From assembly GCA_002812745.2 (NCBI GenBank), contig NCSJ02000187.1, positions 20,007 through 84,006 on the forward strand: 64,000 bases of DNA, in the 5' to 3' direction. Positions 35,317-45,993 of this stretch are shown one piece after another. The translations under genes and the position numbers were made by a program. Numbering within the stretch: position 1 is the stretch's first letter; each line of letters begins with the position of its first letter. The notes beneath the pieces were generated by a model. The model was given only the letters and a program-made list of their open reading frames with translations. It made no database searches and was not told where the DNA came from. The stretch is from Scytalidium lignicola. Lineage: Eukaryota; Ascomycota; Leotiomycetes.

Positions 35317-36855
35317 ATGTTTCTACTACCGGTCGCCGGAGTAACTCTCCTGTTGCTCTGGCTTTACACTACCTTAAGGACTGGCAAAGGCAAGAAACTG
35401 CCTCCCGGACCCCGTCCTCTCCCGATAATTGGAAACCTGCATCAGTCGCCTCAAAACTACCCTTGGAGAGTGTACCAGGAATGGACCAAGAAGTATGGAC
35501 CTATCTTCCGCTTGCAGTATGGCTTCAATACCGTCATTGTTCTCGGGAGCTATGAAGCGGCTCATGAGCTTTTGAACAAACGCAGCAACATCTACAGCTC
35601 TCGTCCTCGGTCAGTCATGGGTGGTGAGAATGTCAGCAAGGGCATGCGGACGCTTTTGATGCCCTACGGTCAGCAGTGGCGGACTCATCAACGTCTCCAG
35701 GCTTCATATCTGAACATCCGCATCTCACAGAGCTACACCGATTTGCAAGACATAGAAAGCAAGCAGCTCTTGAACGATTTGCTCGCTCCCAATGCCGACT
35801 TTTCAGATCGATATCACCGGTATGCATCAAGTCTAATCTTTTCTCTCGCCTACGGTGCCCGCCTTCCTCAAGGTAATGAACCAGAGATTGTAGGCATTGA
35901 ACGAGTTATGGAGAACTTCCTTTACGCCGCGAGGGTTGGGACTTGGATCGTGGATGCACTTCCCGCTTTAAACTATCTTCCTAATTTTCTTGCGCCATGG
36001 AAGAGATACGCCGACAAGGTTCATGATTTTGAGTCAAACCTGTACATCAACAATCTGCAAAAGGGCCAGCAGACATCATCGTGGAATTGGTCGAAACAGG
36101 TGCTAGATATGAAAGAGTCCAATGGCATGTCTGTGAAGGAACTGGCTTATGATGTAGGCATCATCTACGAGGCCGGTAGCGACACGACTACAATGGCCTT
36201 GGAGGTTTTCACTCTGGCTATGGTTCTCTACCCTGATGTTATGCGGAAAGCGCAAAAAGAAATCGATTCGGTTCTCCAAGGTTTCCCATCTTATGCTGAC
36301 AAAGATAAGCTGCCCTACATCGATGCTGTGGTCAAGGAAGTTCTTCGATGGCGCCCGGTCTCAGCGGGAGGTATCCCTCACTCTGTAATCCAGGACGACG
36401 AATACATGGGTTACCATATCCCCAAGGGAGCCATCGTAATCGGGAATCATTGGGGAATCCATTTGGATGAGAATGTCTATAAAGATCCTTATGACTTCAA
36501 TCCAGACCGATGGATTGAAGATCCGAATCTACCTCTTGCGGCCTTTGGTTTTGGGCGACGCGTCTGCACCGGCCAGCATATCGCCAAGAACTCGCTGTAC
36601 ATCAATATTGCGCGTTTACTATGGGCTTTCGATGTCGGGTATGCCTGGGAAGAGGTTGACGGTGTCAAAAAACGGTGCGAAGTTGACCCATTTGCCTTCA
36701 CTCAAGGCTTTAATTCGCGACCAGAGACATTCAAGGCATCCTTTACTGTGCGATCACCGGAGAAGGCTGCAATCGTCCAACAGGAATGGAATAAGGCAGA
36801 AAAGGACATTGATGTCATTTTAACAAGAATTCGCAGCTCGCAGTCGGCTAAATAA
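35317..36855 (+). CDS. Cytochrome P450 monooxygenase
   Basis: An intronless, intact 512-residue P450. An N-terminal ER anchor (about residues 2-19) leads into the proline hinge LPPGPRPLPIIGN. The oxygen-binding helix has AGSDTT at 286-291, the K-helix ExxR is Glu341-Arg344, a PDRW follows, and the haem loop FGFGRRVCTG gives Cys417 as the iron ligand. The overall look is of the fungal CYP group close to O-methylsterigmatocystin-oxidoreductase-like proteins, which serve mostly secondary metabolism or xenobiotic oxidation. No reductase, synthase or terpene cyclase lies nearby, so it is an orphan here. Substrate unknown. Confidence 0.93.
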   Translation: MFLLPVAGVTLLLLWLYTTLRTGKGKKLPPGPRPLPIIGNLHQSPQNYPWRVYQEWTKKYGPIFRLQYGFNTVIVLGSYEAAHELLNKRSNIYSSRPRSVMGGENVSKGMRTLLMPYGQQWRTHQRLQASYLNIRISQSYTDLQDIESKQLLNDLLAPNADFSDRYHRYASSLIFSLAYGARLPQGNEPEIVGIERVMENFLYAARVGTWIVDALPALNYLPNFLAPWKRYADKVHDFESNLYINNLQKGQQTSSWNWSKQVLDMKESNGMSVKELAYDVGIIYEAGSDTTTMALEVFTLAMVLYPDVMRKAQKEIDSVLQGFPSYADKDKLPYIDAVVKEVLRWRPVSAGGIPHSVIQDDEYMGYHIPKGAIVIGNHWGIHLDENVYKDPYDFNPDRWIEDPNLPLAAFGFGRRVCTGQHIAKNSLYINIARLLWAFDVGYAWEEVDGVKKRCEVDPFAFTQGFNSRPETFKASFTVRSPEKAAIVQQEWNKAEKDIDVILTRIRSSQSAK

Positions 36856-38665
36856 TGAGGCATCTGGTGTGCTTTAGAAGGCCGATTTTTATTGTTCTCT
36901 GAGCATTTTATCATCTAGATCCCCGTCATGGTTCCTCAACTCTCATTTTTTACCTAGATTACAAGTCTTTCACTTTGTAAAATCCATAACGGGGAGGGAG
37001 CTTGTCATTTACTCTCGTGTGCTTTTCTGCGATGTAATTAGGACCTTGGATATTAGATATGACAAGGGTCTGGCGACAGGTCCCGCATTGTCCCTCACGG
37101 TCCCGCCATCTCAACAACGTCCCATATTTGTTGTCAGCCAGCTAGTAAACTAACGCGATGTCTCTGGTGCTATGTATACAACAATATGGAACTATGTTTA
37201 GAGTTTATTATTATGGGCGATAGTCAAATCGCTAGTTTGTTTTGAGATAATAAAGGTCATTTATGCTTAAACAAATTAAAGTATCGGAGAACTAACGGTC
37301 TTATGTATCAGCTCTTTGCTGTCGCATCTTTTCAGGCCTACAGCACTGTCAGGTTCATGGTGATAATATGATAATATTGGTTAAAGGCTACAAGTTAAAG
37401 TTAAAGTTAAGCACATAGTTTACTTAGATTATAGAATAAATCTGTGTACTGCGGTTCTGACCCTCAGATTCGGGGGGTTTTGGTCGCTGTTTTACACAGC
37501 TTCGACTGCTCGCTTAACTCTAGTGGCAAGTCATCTGCTCCTTGTTAAGTCCATCGACGAGTATGCGTTGCAGTGCTTCATTCTCAGCATCTAGAACTCA
37601 GATTTCAGAGCCCAAAATGGCTCCCATTCTTTTCTTAGCCATGGCCTACCACACACCCCCTTATTTCGAGGGTCGTCCAAGTTACGTGAGCTCCCACAGT
37701 CTCCATCTGACTGCTCGTTCTCTGCATCCGCCAAGTCTGTGTTGGAACTCTGCTATTCTGCAGCACTTCCCATACCTTAGTAGATGCCCATTTCATTTGT
37801 CCTTTATCTTGATTTTTCATTGTTTGCTCTTGGTGAATCTTTGTCTCAAGTTCACCATCCTTCGCCGGGATCGAAGCTCGAGTTTAACTGATCGCCAAGT
37901 TTTCTTCTTCCCTCCACCTTCTTAGAACCTCGATGCGGCCATGGCCTCAATGCAAGATCTCCCACAGAGTGCTCTTGGCACGATCTAGAATGTTCTCAAA
38001 CGATGAAAAAATTCTTTCGAGAACTAAAGAATAAAAAATTGCTTAGTGTGAAATCATTTTTCCAGCCATTAAATGTAGACAATATAAAGGCTAATATGAA
38101 ATCTGGGCTTCCTTAAATCCACTTGCTAGTTACCAAAATTCACAAACATCTTGACGCAATGTGGAAACGGAGTTGATGTAGTAGGATCAAGCCTTTATAT
38201 ACACTCCAGTATCATATACACTGTGTACCTACGTATTGTATCCTTAGCAGGATTCACAACACATCTCACCTGAACTCATTTTCTGGGCTACAAGGATATT
38301 TGTATGTGATAATATATGGTAATTTACAAGCTTAAAAAGCTTGATTATTGTTTCCTGATGATTTAATTTTTAATTTTTCCCAATAATGTATAACAAAATA
38401 TGAATTATATAGAGTGTCGGTATGCCCTATCCATAGGTGCCTTAGACCAACTGGAGGTCTTATTTCAGTTAACGTAATTCCCAGGCCACCGGTCACTTAA
38501 AAATCGATATGATATTACATAAATACTTTAGATTTTGATACTTTTCAGTTGTATATAATATTTTCTCGGCTTGGCTCTGACATTGAGTCATAACACTTTG
38601 GTTAGTTATTACTAACTTGGAGGCCTCGTAAGTTATGACAACCACTATTGTCCTTATTGTTACTT
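36856..38665. other. Gene-free stretch, AT-rich from 37950
   Basis: About 1.8 kb. Two overlapping frames at 37542-37925 and 37635-37820 on opposite strands have no recognisable content. From 37950 the DNA is strongly AT-rich and marks the left edge of the repeat island. No gene is supported. Confidence 0.5.
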
Positions 38666-38923
38666 CTATGCCCCTAACTGCTGGCGTTGCTGTTCCTCTA
38701 ACTGTAGGCGTTGCTGTTCCTCCAATTGTAGGCGTTGCTCTTCTTTCTGCGCCAGTGCAGCTAGATATGCCATCCCTTTCTCCCTTATCTCCTTGGACAT
38801 TCTCCCTGAAGAGCTATTCTGTTGACGAAACTCTCTATACATTTGTAACAACGTAGCTTCATCCCATTGCATGTAATAATCCTTAAGCCTCTCTATCTGG
38901 CTGTGGTCAAGCTGATCGGACAT
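38666..38923 (-). CDS. Small coiled-coil protein, 85 residues, unknown
   Basis: A complete ATG-to-stop frame in otherwise AT-rich, gene-poor DNA. The N-terminal half is helical and charged (MSDQLDHSQIERLKDYYMQW). The C-terminal third is a repeat of the eight-residue unit EEQQRLQL, coded by three 24-bp DNA repeats and expected to form a coiled coil. Codon use looks protein-like, unlike the flanks. No family is recognised. It could be a small regulatory protein or the surviving piece of a larger gene or element. Confidence 0.4.
   Translation of the reverse strand: MSDQLDHSQIERLKDYYMQWDEATLLQMYREFRQQNSSSGRMSKEIREKGMAYLAALAQKEEQRLQLEEQQRLQLEEQQRQQLGA
38674..38745. repeat. Three tandem 24-bp repeats in a coding frame
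   Basis: The unit CTAACTGTAGGCGTTGCTGT plus four bases occurs three times with few changes. It encodes the Gln/Glu/Leu repeat at the end of the small reverse-strand protein. Because 24 is a multiple of three, copy-number change would keep the frame. Confidence 0.85.
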
Positions 38924-39892
38924 TATTTTAATTTTGGTAGTACCTTTAATAACTCTTTTTCAGACTTAATCATAGCTATAAATAGTTTGAATAGTGAGCA
39001 TACAAGCAATGTTAAGAGATCTTCGATCTTGAAAGCTAGATAATGCAAAGGCTTAATAAGTTTATTAAGATATGTATATCTATATCAACTTGAAAAAGTT
39101 AAATAAGTTTGCAACTCATAATGAGGCAAAACTATATTTACTAACCTGTTGTGTTAAATATATGCCACCAAATGTGTGCGAAAAGGCAAACCAGCAATGA
39201 ACGGAACAAATCTAATATAACCTAAGATAAATATAATAATAATAAAGGGTATTAGATTTAGAACCAAAGCTAATCCTGAGAGAGATGCGGGGGTGGAGCG
39301 AGGAATCCATCACTTTATGATATGTAATAATTTGACATAGCCAAATTCTTCTACTAGCTTCGACTGGCAAATTATTTTACGTAAGACTAATTTTCTTATC
39401 TATAACTATTCGAATAATTCAGCCTGATGAGGGTTTGGACCAGTATAGCAGAGTGTCTGTACTGTATAAGGCGTAACATACAGAAGTATGACTCACTCAC
39501 TAGGGTCCGACCAGTTAAAAATTTGCTGTTACACCTGCAGTAGTGCATAGCGCTTAATACTGTAAATCCTTCCCCAGAAGCTCATTGGACACTCGATACT
39601 CCACGCAATAGCCATAAACACGAATTCTATTATAGATATCGAGAATCTTTACGTGGTAAATTACCATGGGGGTGCTTAAATCCACTTGAAACCGCTGGTA
39701 TCGGGCCTGAAATACGAATTTAATTAGAGTATTGTTGCCTGAAACAAGCCGGTAACTTATAGACGGTTTCATAAAATTCACGTGGCTCTTAAGTGAATTT
39801 ATTATTAAACATCGCCGTTATTTTAGTTTAATCATAAGTACTTTTGCAAGCCATAGGATCCAAAATGTTTAACTCCTGTCATTGTATCTTAC
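38924..39892. other. AT-rich gap downstream of the HET gene
   Basis: About 970 bases of AT-rich DNA. A short open frame at 39554-39781 on the reverse strand has no recognisable content. Nothing else is supported. Confidence 0.5.
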
Positions 39893-41779
39893 TCACTCAA
39901 GATCAAACCTCGTCAGTCCAAACAAGCCATCATTGACACATACCATAGCACTGCCATCCATTACACTGTCGACATAGGCGGCGCAAACTAATAAATATCG
40001 ATTTTCAACTGGCCGAAGAATAAGAGGCGCGCTACAGCCTAGGAGGATACAAACTGAATCACCGTTTTGTAGTACTCCAGGAGGCGCGATTCCTATCATG
40101 CTATCTGCAAAATTTGCTGAGTTCGACAACGAGCTTGCTTGCATAGCAAAGATGCATTGGGCGTTAATGCTAGAAGCCATCAATTTAAATCGAAATCGAT
40201 TTCCTGAAAAATTGCACGGCCGTGGGTAAATTTGATCAGAATCAGTATTGAGCTCCAAGTTATCCATAAGGCTCTGGAAAGAGTCGTTTATATCGTAATG
40301 GAGCAATCCAAGAGAGCATGTGTAACGAAACAGATTAGCTGATAACAACTTAGGGTGTAAAAGCTTCGCCATATCCTTATAAGCTTGTGACAGCTGCTGG
40401 TAAAGACTACTGTAGTTGAGCAGGCGAGACAGTGCATCGTCTCCTGCCATATCTACATCAAACTTGACAAAGGGGTCTTTAAAGCCCAAAATTGACCCAA
40501 AGCAGAAGCCCGTTGCCGATAGGATATGAGTTGTTCCATCTATCCGAAATCTACAATTTGAGAGGAAAGTTCCGGCAGCATTTTGGTGTTTGTATGAAAT
40601 AGGTCGATCGCATGTATCTGAGCTTCTAAATGAGCCCCAATTAGGCACCCAAGAGGGTAAGCTAAGTGATGTGGTTTCTGATAAATTCGCAGAACATAAC
40701 ACCTCAAGAGAAGACGATGACTGAATGATAGCTTGCACAGTTTCAATGTAAACCTTCGGAATAGACTTTTTGTAATCGATTAAGATTGCAGGGTGGTTGC
40801 TATTTGTGAGATCAGAGAGTCCAAGTACAGAGTATACTTTATCTCTCTTGTCTGCACAAAAGCGAGATCTATTATGCCGTAAGAGCGTAAGTAACTTTAA
40901 TGACCCGCAAATACGAGCTGCTCGTTTTTCTTTATCTTCCTCATTTGGATAGAGAAGGCTGCGGTAAATCGAAATGGGTACGAAAAAATTAGATTGTAAA
41001 TGTGACCGAAGCTTTCGTTGTTCGTATCGTCCATCCATGAGAAATGCTATCTTCGGACAGCTGATAAAGTTTGTAACCAAGTCTATGTCCTCTTCTGAAA
41101 TGACGTATGGACCGGATTGCAGAATCAATGCCCGAGCAGAAGCTACTTCTTGAATGATCCAAGCTCGTTGCCAGTATTCTGGCTTTTCTCTTTCTCTTTC
41201 GCCGATCAGAAGTTGAAGAGAGTAAATGCCATTATTGAATGTGTCCTTATGATCTTGAAAACCAGAATACGGTTTTTGAGAACCATTACTTTCAACGTAT
41301 TTTTGAAATGGCGGATATTCCTTTAGGAATCTAATATGCCGAAAAAGCAAGGTTGCATACTCCATTTCGATAAATGGATCAAAGAACGAATCGCGAATTC
41401 CCAGCCATGAAATAACTCGCTTTGCAGATCGATATATCTTTACCATCGAGGCGACTTGTGCGCTCCGTTCATCAACATCATCCTGGTTAATACAAATTGC
41501 ATCGACCCAGAGAGATCTGGAATTAGATTTGTTCCTTAAATACACTAAAGCAGTTGCGAGGTTTTTTGTGACAAGCATCGTCTCATCATTAACTTCTATT
41601 GGAATACGCTCTGTTGGATTACCCCATGTATACGAGAGAGCTTCGAATTCGAGTTCGTAATTGAGATCAAAATTTTCGATGTTACATTTAATAGTACTTT
41701 CAAAATTAGCTGGTAACAGAGAGCAAAGTCGGATTTGAATCCTCTCATTAGTTGAATATAGCGGATGATAAAATGGCAT
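39893..41779 (-). CDS. HET-domain (heterokaryon incompatibility) protein
   Basis: An intact single-exon protein of 628 residues. The HET domain occupies about residues 45-230, with the three classic blocks: FEALSYTWGNP, LWVDAICINQDD.DERS.QV..M..IY..A, and ERPEYWQRAWIIQEVASA near its end. In filamentous fungi HET proteins trigger nonself recognition and cell death on hyphal fusion, usually with a partner. Many are orphans of unknown trigger. The C-terminal 400 residues hold no recognised domain. It stands inside a repeat-rich island with kinase and transposase relics, a common setting for HET genes. The absence of stops in this 1.9-kb frame, while its neighbours are full of them, implies it is under selection or arrived recently. 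Confidence 0.9.
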   Translation of the reverse strand: MPFYHPLYSTNERIQIRLCSLLPANFESTIKCNIENFDLNYELEFEALSYTWGNPTERIPIEVNDETMLVTKNLATALVYLRNKSNSRSLWVDAICINQDDVDERSAQVASMVKIYRSAKRVISWLGIRDSFFDPFIEMEYATLLFRHIRFLKEYPPFQKYVESNGSQKPYSGFQDHKDTFNNGIYSLQLLIGEREREKPEYWQRAWIIQEVASARALILQSGPYVISEEDIDLVTNFISCPKIAFLMDGRYEQRKLRSHLQSNFFVPISIYRSLLYPNEEDKEKRAARICGSLKLLTLLRHNRSRFCADKRDKVYSVLGLSDLTNSNHPAILIDYKKSIPKVYIETVQAIIQSSSSLEVLCSANLSETTSLSLPSWVPNWGSFRSSDTCDRPISYKHQNAAGTFLSNCRFRIDGTTHILSATGFCFGSILGFKDPFVKFDVDMAGDDALSRLLNYSSLYQQLSQAYKDMAKLLHPKLLSANLFRYTCSLGLLHYDINDSFQSLMDNLELNTDSDQIYPRPCNFSGNRFRFKLMASSINAQCIFAMQASSLSNSANFADSMIGIAPPGVLQNGDSVCILLGCSAPLILRPVENRYLLVCAAYVDSVMDGSAMVCVNDGLFGLTRFDLE

Positions 41780-42546
41780 GGCTATTAGATTCGATAATGT
41801 CCCAAGATTACAAACGGATGTCTGTGAAATTGGAATAGGCGATGAGATCTATAAAATTCCATAAAGATAGGTTGTAGGGAGTTGGAGGAGATTTAGACAA
41901 GAAGAAAATAGAGATAGGTTAGTTGGCTTCGTTTTACGGAGTCGGTGTTAACGCCATAGGCCATTTATGTAGCTAGATCAGAATTTGTTGGGCTAAGAGC
42001 CGAAACGCAATTTGATGGCAATTATGCTGCAGCCGCAGAGAACGAATAAAGCTAGTTTATTATTTTACATTTAAGGGGTGGGGTAAGGATGTCTATTTAC
42101 TCCATGAATGGAATGATCCGGTATATGATATGACGTGGCTCCAATTAAGCGTAGCAAGGCTAATTGGTGCTGAGTAGACTAACACAATATCCCTGGCATG
42201 CATTCTAACAGCTAAGGTAAAGGTAATACGACAGCAAATTGAACATTATGAACGTTAGAGGATTGAGCCTATACAACTGTAGGATTGGGCTAATTATAAT
42301 CTGGCCAACAGCATACAGCTGAGTGTTTCAGTAAAGATTGCCGATGACTGTTGAAGTCGGTTTTCCATCCACTACGAATAAAATAACCCAAAAAGCTCTA
42401 TACAAAAACATTTTCGTAGCCTCAATCTTTAAAATATAATTAAATTCCGATAGAAAGAACTCAAACCTCTGAATTATTATTTCTTGGTCGGGGTTTTCAT
42501 CCCACAGGATTGTCAAATTATCGCTGTACTCACAGATAGCCGTTTA
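41780..42546. other. Promoter side of the HET gene and AT-rich DNA
   Basis: About 770 bases. No coding frame is supported. An AT-rich reverse frame at 42328-42516 looks like chance. Confidence 0.5.
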
Positions 42547-42873
42547 CCAAGCCGAATCAGCGCAACGATCATGCATTTTATGCTTCTCAGCTATGTAGAC
42601 TTGTCTGTAGTATCTGCAAGCTTTCAAATCGCCCTCCTTGGGTTTATAAGGAAGTGTATCAGCTCACACCAAAAGATACTAGAACTTGGCGTTTTGCATT
42701 GCGATATTTCACCCAACATTATGTTAAATGGAATACTGCTAGACTTTGGACTTTCAACAAAATTAAGACCAGACAAATCCTCTGGAGTTCACAATAAAGG
42801 AACGAGACCATTCAAGGCAATCAATGTGTTTTTCGGAGAAGAAAATTTGTTTATGCATGATCTTCGGTCTTGA
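42547..42873 (+). pseudogene. FunK1-type protein kinase fragment
   Basis: A remnant of the fungal FunK1 kinase family. From about 42625 the frame reads helix KCISSHQKILE, then the catalytic loop HCDISPN, then a metal-binding LDFGL, then SGVHNKGTRPFKAINVFFGEE and a stop after HDLRS. The same order occurs in the better-preserved relic at 45994-46701, where the protein continues with SFFWVLFWIC. Here both the N-lobe and the C-terminal end are missing. The upstream 80 codons are open but not recognisable. It cannot be a working kinase. Confidence 0.7.
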
Positions 42874-43205
42874 TTTTAGGTACTATTCTATATGTGTGCT
42901 TCAAAATTACAAAACAGCTCACATCAGTTGGATGAACGATATGGGATGGATGAGAAGGCATACAAACAATAATATTTTTTGAATATAATATAGATCAAAT
43001 TCAGGAGCCACATGGCTCCTATGGCCGTCAAGGACAAGCATGTGATATTAGCCCTCGGTGTGTGATTTGCTGAATAAATCAAAGGTTTCCTTAAGTAAAT
43101 TCAATTTTGTTTCATTATCAATTCATTTATTCTTACTCATTTTAATTAGCCAGCCTTCTGGTAAGTTATCTTATCTTTGAAATATGTGCTTTTCTTTGAA
43201 TATAA

Positions 43206-43554
43206 TTAAAGGTAATAAAATCCATCCAAAGGCACCAACAGTTTCAATAACGGTTACTTATTCCCCGTTTCCTAATTCTATATGTGAAGATTTACTAAAG
43301 CAATCGGAAAATATAACCACTTCAGTTGTAGCAATTGCACTCACAGCAAATTCTGTTTCATCAAAACTGTAGATGTTTTAATCCAAGATCCCATATTGCG
43401 CATTTATTTCCACCACTTTGTTAAACCATTGTTGTATGGTCTTTGGATCTTCCTGTTTGGCTCATTTGTAATTCGATCGACATATAGAATCGGTTTTCAA
43501 GCTAGAATGACATTTCAGGAAGTCATTCAACCAGTTTTTGTCTAAAGGAGGAGT
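43206..43554 (-). mobile_element. Fot1/pogo-type DDE transposase relic, reverse strand
   Basis: Read on the reverse strand from 43554, one frame gives DKNWLNDFLK, then AKQEDPKTIQQWFNKV, then YSFDETEFAVSAIATTEVVI. This is the N-terminal DNA-binding part and the first catalytic Asp block of a Fot1/pogo transposase of the Tc1-mariner superfamily. The frame contains in-frame TGA and TAA codons, so it is dead. The rest of the DDE domain is not seen. Confidence 0.78.
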
Positions 43555-43589
43555 TAGTTTCACTACGCTCAGCAATCAATATATTGGCC

Positions 43590-43919
43590 ATGGATCGCGC
43601 ACCTGAAGGTCTAGGAGTCAAGCCTCGTTTCCCCATAGAAGTCATCCATCGTTCAAGTGAATTTTCTTCCAACTGGCTCATTCAAAAGGATTTTGTGTAA
43701 ACAGTCTTGAAGTTGGCCATTAATTACAATCGCGTTAAATATGAAGATCTTGAATTTATATGTGAGTGGTTCAATAACGTATTTGATCTGAAAATACAAT
43801 ATAGAATCCTAGATGAAGATACATATAATTTCGATGAAACAGGCTTTGTTATAGGAACTATTGCTACTACTAAAGTAGTTATATCTTCTGAAACTTGGGG
43901 AAACCTTCTATTTCTGTAG
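43590..43919 (+). mobile_element. Fot1/pogo-type DDE transposase relic, forward strand
   Basis: The forward frame reads NRVKYEDLEFICEWFNNV, then DEDTYNFDETGFVIGTIA and TTKVVISSETWGN. This matches the same region of a Fot1/pogo transposase as the neighbour on the other strand. One in-frame TAA near 43699 and the stop at 43917 break it. The two relics lie back to back, with their N-terminal sides about 35 bases apart. Confidence 0.78.
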
Positions 43920-45244
43920 CTAAGAAATCGGCAGGATATAGTGTGGGAGTACTATCGGGGTGTAAACTAAGAACGTATGGCAGCGATACTCAACCAATCG
44001 GAAGGCAGGGTCCAGTAGAATAGGAGGAAAGAAGATTTGCTTTTCGTAACTACCACGGCTACCACTACATTTACTAATTCATGCGCAGAGTGTAGGGCTT
44101 CCACGCAGGGCTTCAGCCATACGTAAGTATGGTAGGGGAATATCTACCACATTACATCGTCAGAATTGGAATATCTCCGTTGAATTCGAGAATGGTAAGA
44201 TATTAAACTTGACTGTAACCGACGTGTTAAAGTGCTAACAGTATCACTTTCTCCATCGAAGCCAGATTTTATACTGTCATTAATACTCTTTTTTAAAGTC
44301 TTTCAGAAAATTCTTCTTATTTTCTAAGCTAAGATGTTGATCTTTTCGCCACTGAATTGAGTATTCAGTCTCTCGATAGATACGCCATTGATTCTCAAGT
44401 TGATTTTCACGATGTTGTATACACTTGTCTTGTACAGCAACCCAAGCATCTGAAGCATTTGTATATAACGATTGACTATCTTGTTCTCTTGATTCTAATA
44501 GCAACAAGATTTCTCTTCCTTCTTTCGTCTAATTTTCAACAATGCACTTAAGTGTCTTATGTAGCTTAATATTTGTTTGAACAGCAAATTCCTTGGCAAT
44601 CTTCTCTTAAACCTCTTGTCAGTAATTGATCTATAAAGGTCCTGTTCTCGAAGGTAAAGCTTCAATAGCGCTATTCTATTGGCTTCCTTTTTGAATGGGT
44701 TGTAAGGATAAACAACTCAAGATATATGATCTTCGACTGACTCGATTACAGGGGAAAATATAGCTGAAGACTTTGAAACAAGTGCAGGAAAAGGAAGATC
44801 AAAAATAGCTCGGTCCGACCACGGTGTTGATTTATTATACCGCTGAGATGAAGGAGTAAAAGTATTCTATTGGTATGCAGGTTACTATCACCGATTTTTG
44901 GCTCATAAATAACAAGTTGGATTGAACTACCGAATCAACTATGCTACAGTGGGCAAATACCCTCATATTTCTGGACCCCTGTAACCGTAAGTTATAGCTC
45001 AAAATGGTTCTGTTACCTAGCAATTGACCCAATTCCGAGCGTAATCAATAGGCAAATATCTAGGTTACCAAAGCTTTCGGCCTTGGATCTTAGGTATTAC
45101 AGCCACAACATGCGATGGCATACTATGAGGAACTATAGGTGGCACACTTGATGGAAACGCTGGATTTAATTGCTGTACATGTAATTTACGTTCCCTTCCA
45201 TATTGGTACAGTTGCAAGGAAAGCTTTATTACCTATGAATTCTG
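43920..45244. other. Decayed repeat DNA
   Basis: About 1.3 kb of AT-rich sequence. A reverse frame at 44280-44507 is rich in Gln/Glu/Lys and could be the helical C-terminal part of a transposase, but I cannot prove it. Nothing else is supported. Confidence 0.4.
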
Positions 45245-45717
45245 ATGTTGAGAGTAAAGAAGAGACTTAATCTGATGAGTAAGGATCTAAACCATTTTCA
45301 GTACTATATTCCCGATATAGAACTTTGTCATTCAATTGTAGTGGCGTTTACGGATCTCGATGAGGTAGTTGTACGGAAGGGGGTTTCAATAATGACTGGC
45401 GCACCCCTGGCAAGCGAGAATGTTTTGCCTTAATCAGGATATTATATGATGCTACTTTAGTCGATTTATATAATCATTGTATGGCATGAGAACTCGAAAA
45501 TAGTGTGATCTCTTTCTATTATTAAAGCAGCGTAAATTATGGTCCAAACTGCGTGAGTGATTGGCTCGTAGCGTTACATGGGGTGCGCCAGTCATTATTG
45601 AAACCCCCTTCCGTACCCCGAAGCGAATACGTGGTAGGCAGCAGTTTCCAGGGCCCCTTGCAATTATTCTCTCGAATAGGTATAAAGCTGTTTTTACACC
45701 ACTGTCTTTTCTACTGC
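45245..45717 (+). pseudogene. Reading frame split by a MITE, possibly FunK1 N-terminal part
   Basis: The frame starts near 45245 (RVKKRLNLMSKDLNHFQYY) and reads FTDLDEVVV up to the left end of the inserted element at 45374. If the element and one TA copy are removed, the same frame continues past 45616 with PRSEYVVGSSFQGPLQLF. The insertion therefore struck a coding exon. A kinase relic follows 280 bases later on the same strand, so this may be the N-terminal part of the same FunK1 gene, but I cannot confirm that family for this piece. Confidence 0.55.
45372..45615. mobile_element. 240-bp MITE with perfect 34-bp inverted ends and TA target duplication
   Basis: The left end at 45374-45407 (starting CGGAAGGGGGTTTC) and the right end at 45580-45613 are perfect inverted copies over 34 bases. 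TA flanks both sides (45372-45373 and 45614-45615), the target duplication of Tc1/mariner-type elements including Fot1/pogo. The 172-base interior codes for nothing. Perfect ends point to recent insertion, in contrast to the decayed sequence around it. It must have been moved by a transposase elsewhere. Confidence 0.88.
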
Positions 45718-45993
45718 TAACACACCCTATTTCCGCATGCGGATATTCCCGCAGTTGATGCCACCACCTCTCCAGCTTTCCTTCTTGGCATTCGGCCTGT
45801 TCCCTACTCCCGGGTCCTTCAAGTGTGTCAATCAACAGCCCCAACCTCCACAATGAAATCACTATATGATTCTTCATGCTAGCATTCTTCCAAGTGTTCC
45901 TTTTGCAAGCCTTCATAGTTTACCTTTAAAAGAGTTGCCAAATTAATAAATTCGATCTTAGGAAGTGTTGTGTCAAGTCAAACTAGTGCTGTG

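Noticed and set aside
37542..37925. 127-codon forward frame
   Set aside because: Its protein is Ser/Leu/His-rich without motif. A reverse frame across the same DNA looks equally weak.
38666..38745. Tandem repeats considered as a CRISPR-like or satellite array
   Set aside because: Only three units with no spacers, lying inside an open reading frame. They are coding repeats.
45452..45916. 154-codon reverse frame spanning the MITE's right end
   Set aside because: It runs through the inverted end of the inserted element, so its continuity is accidental. The forward frame rejoining across the element is better supported.
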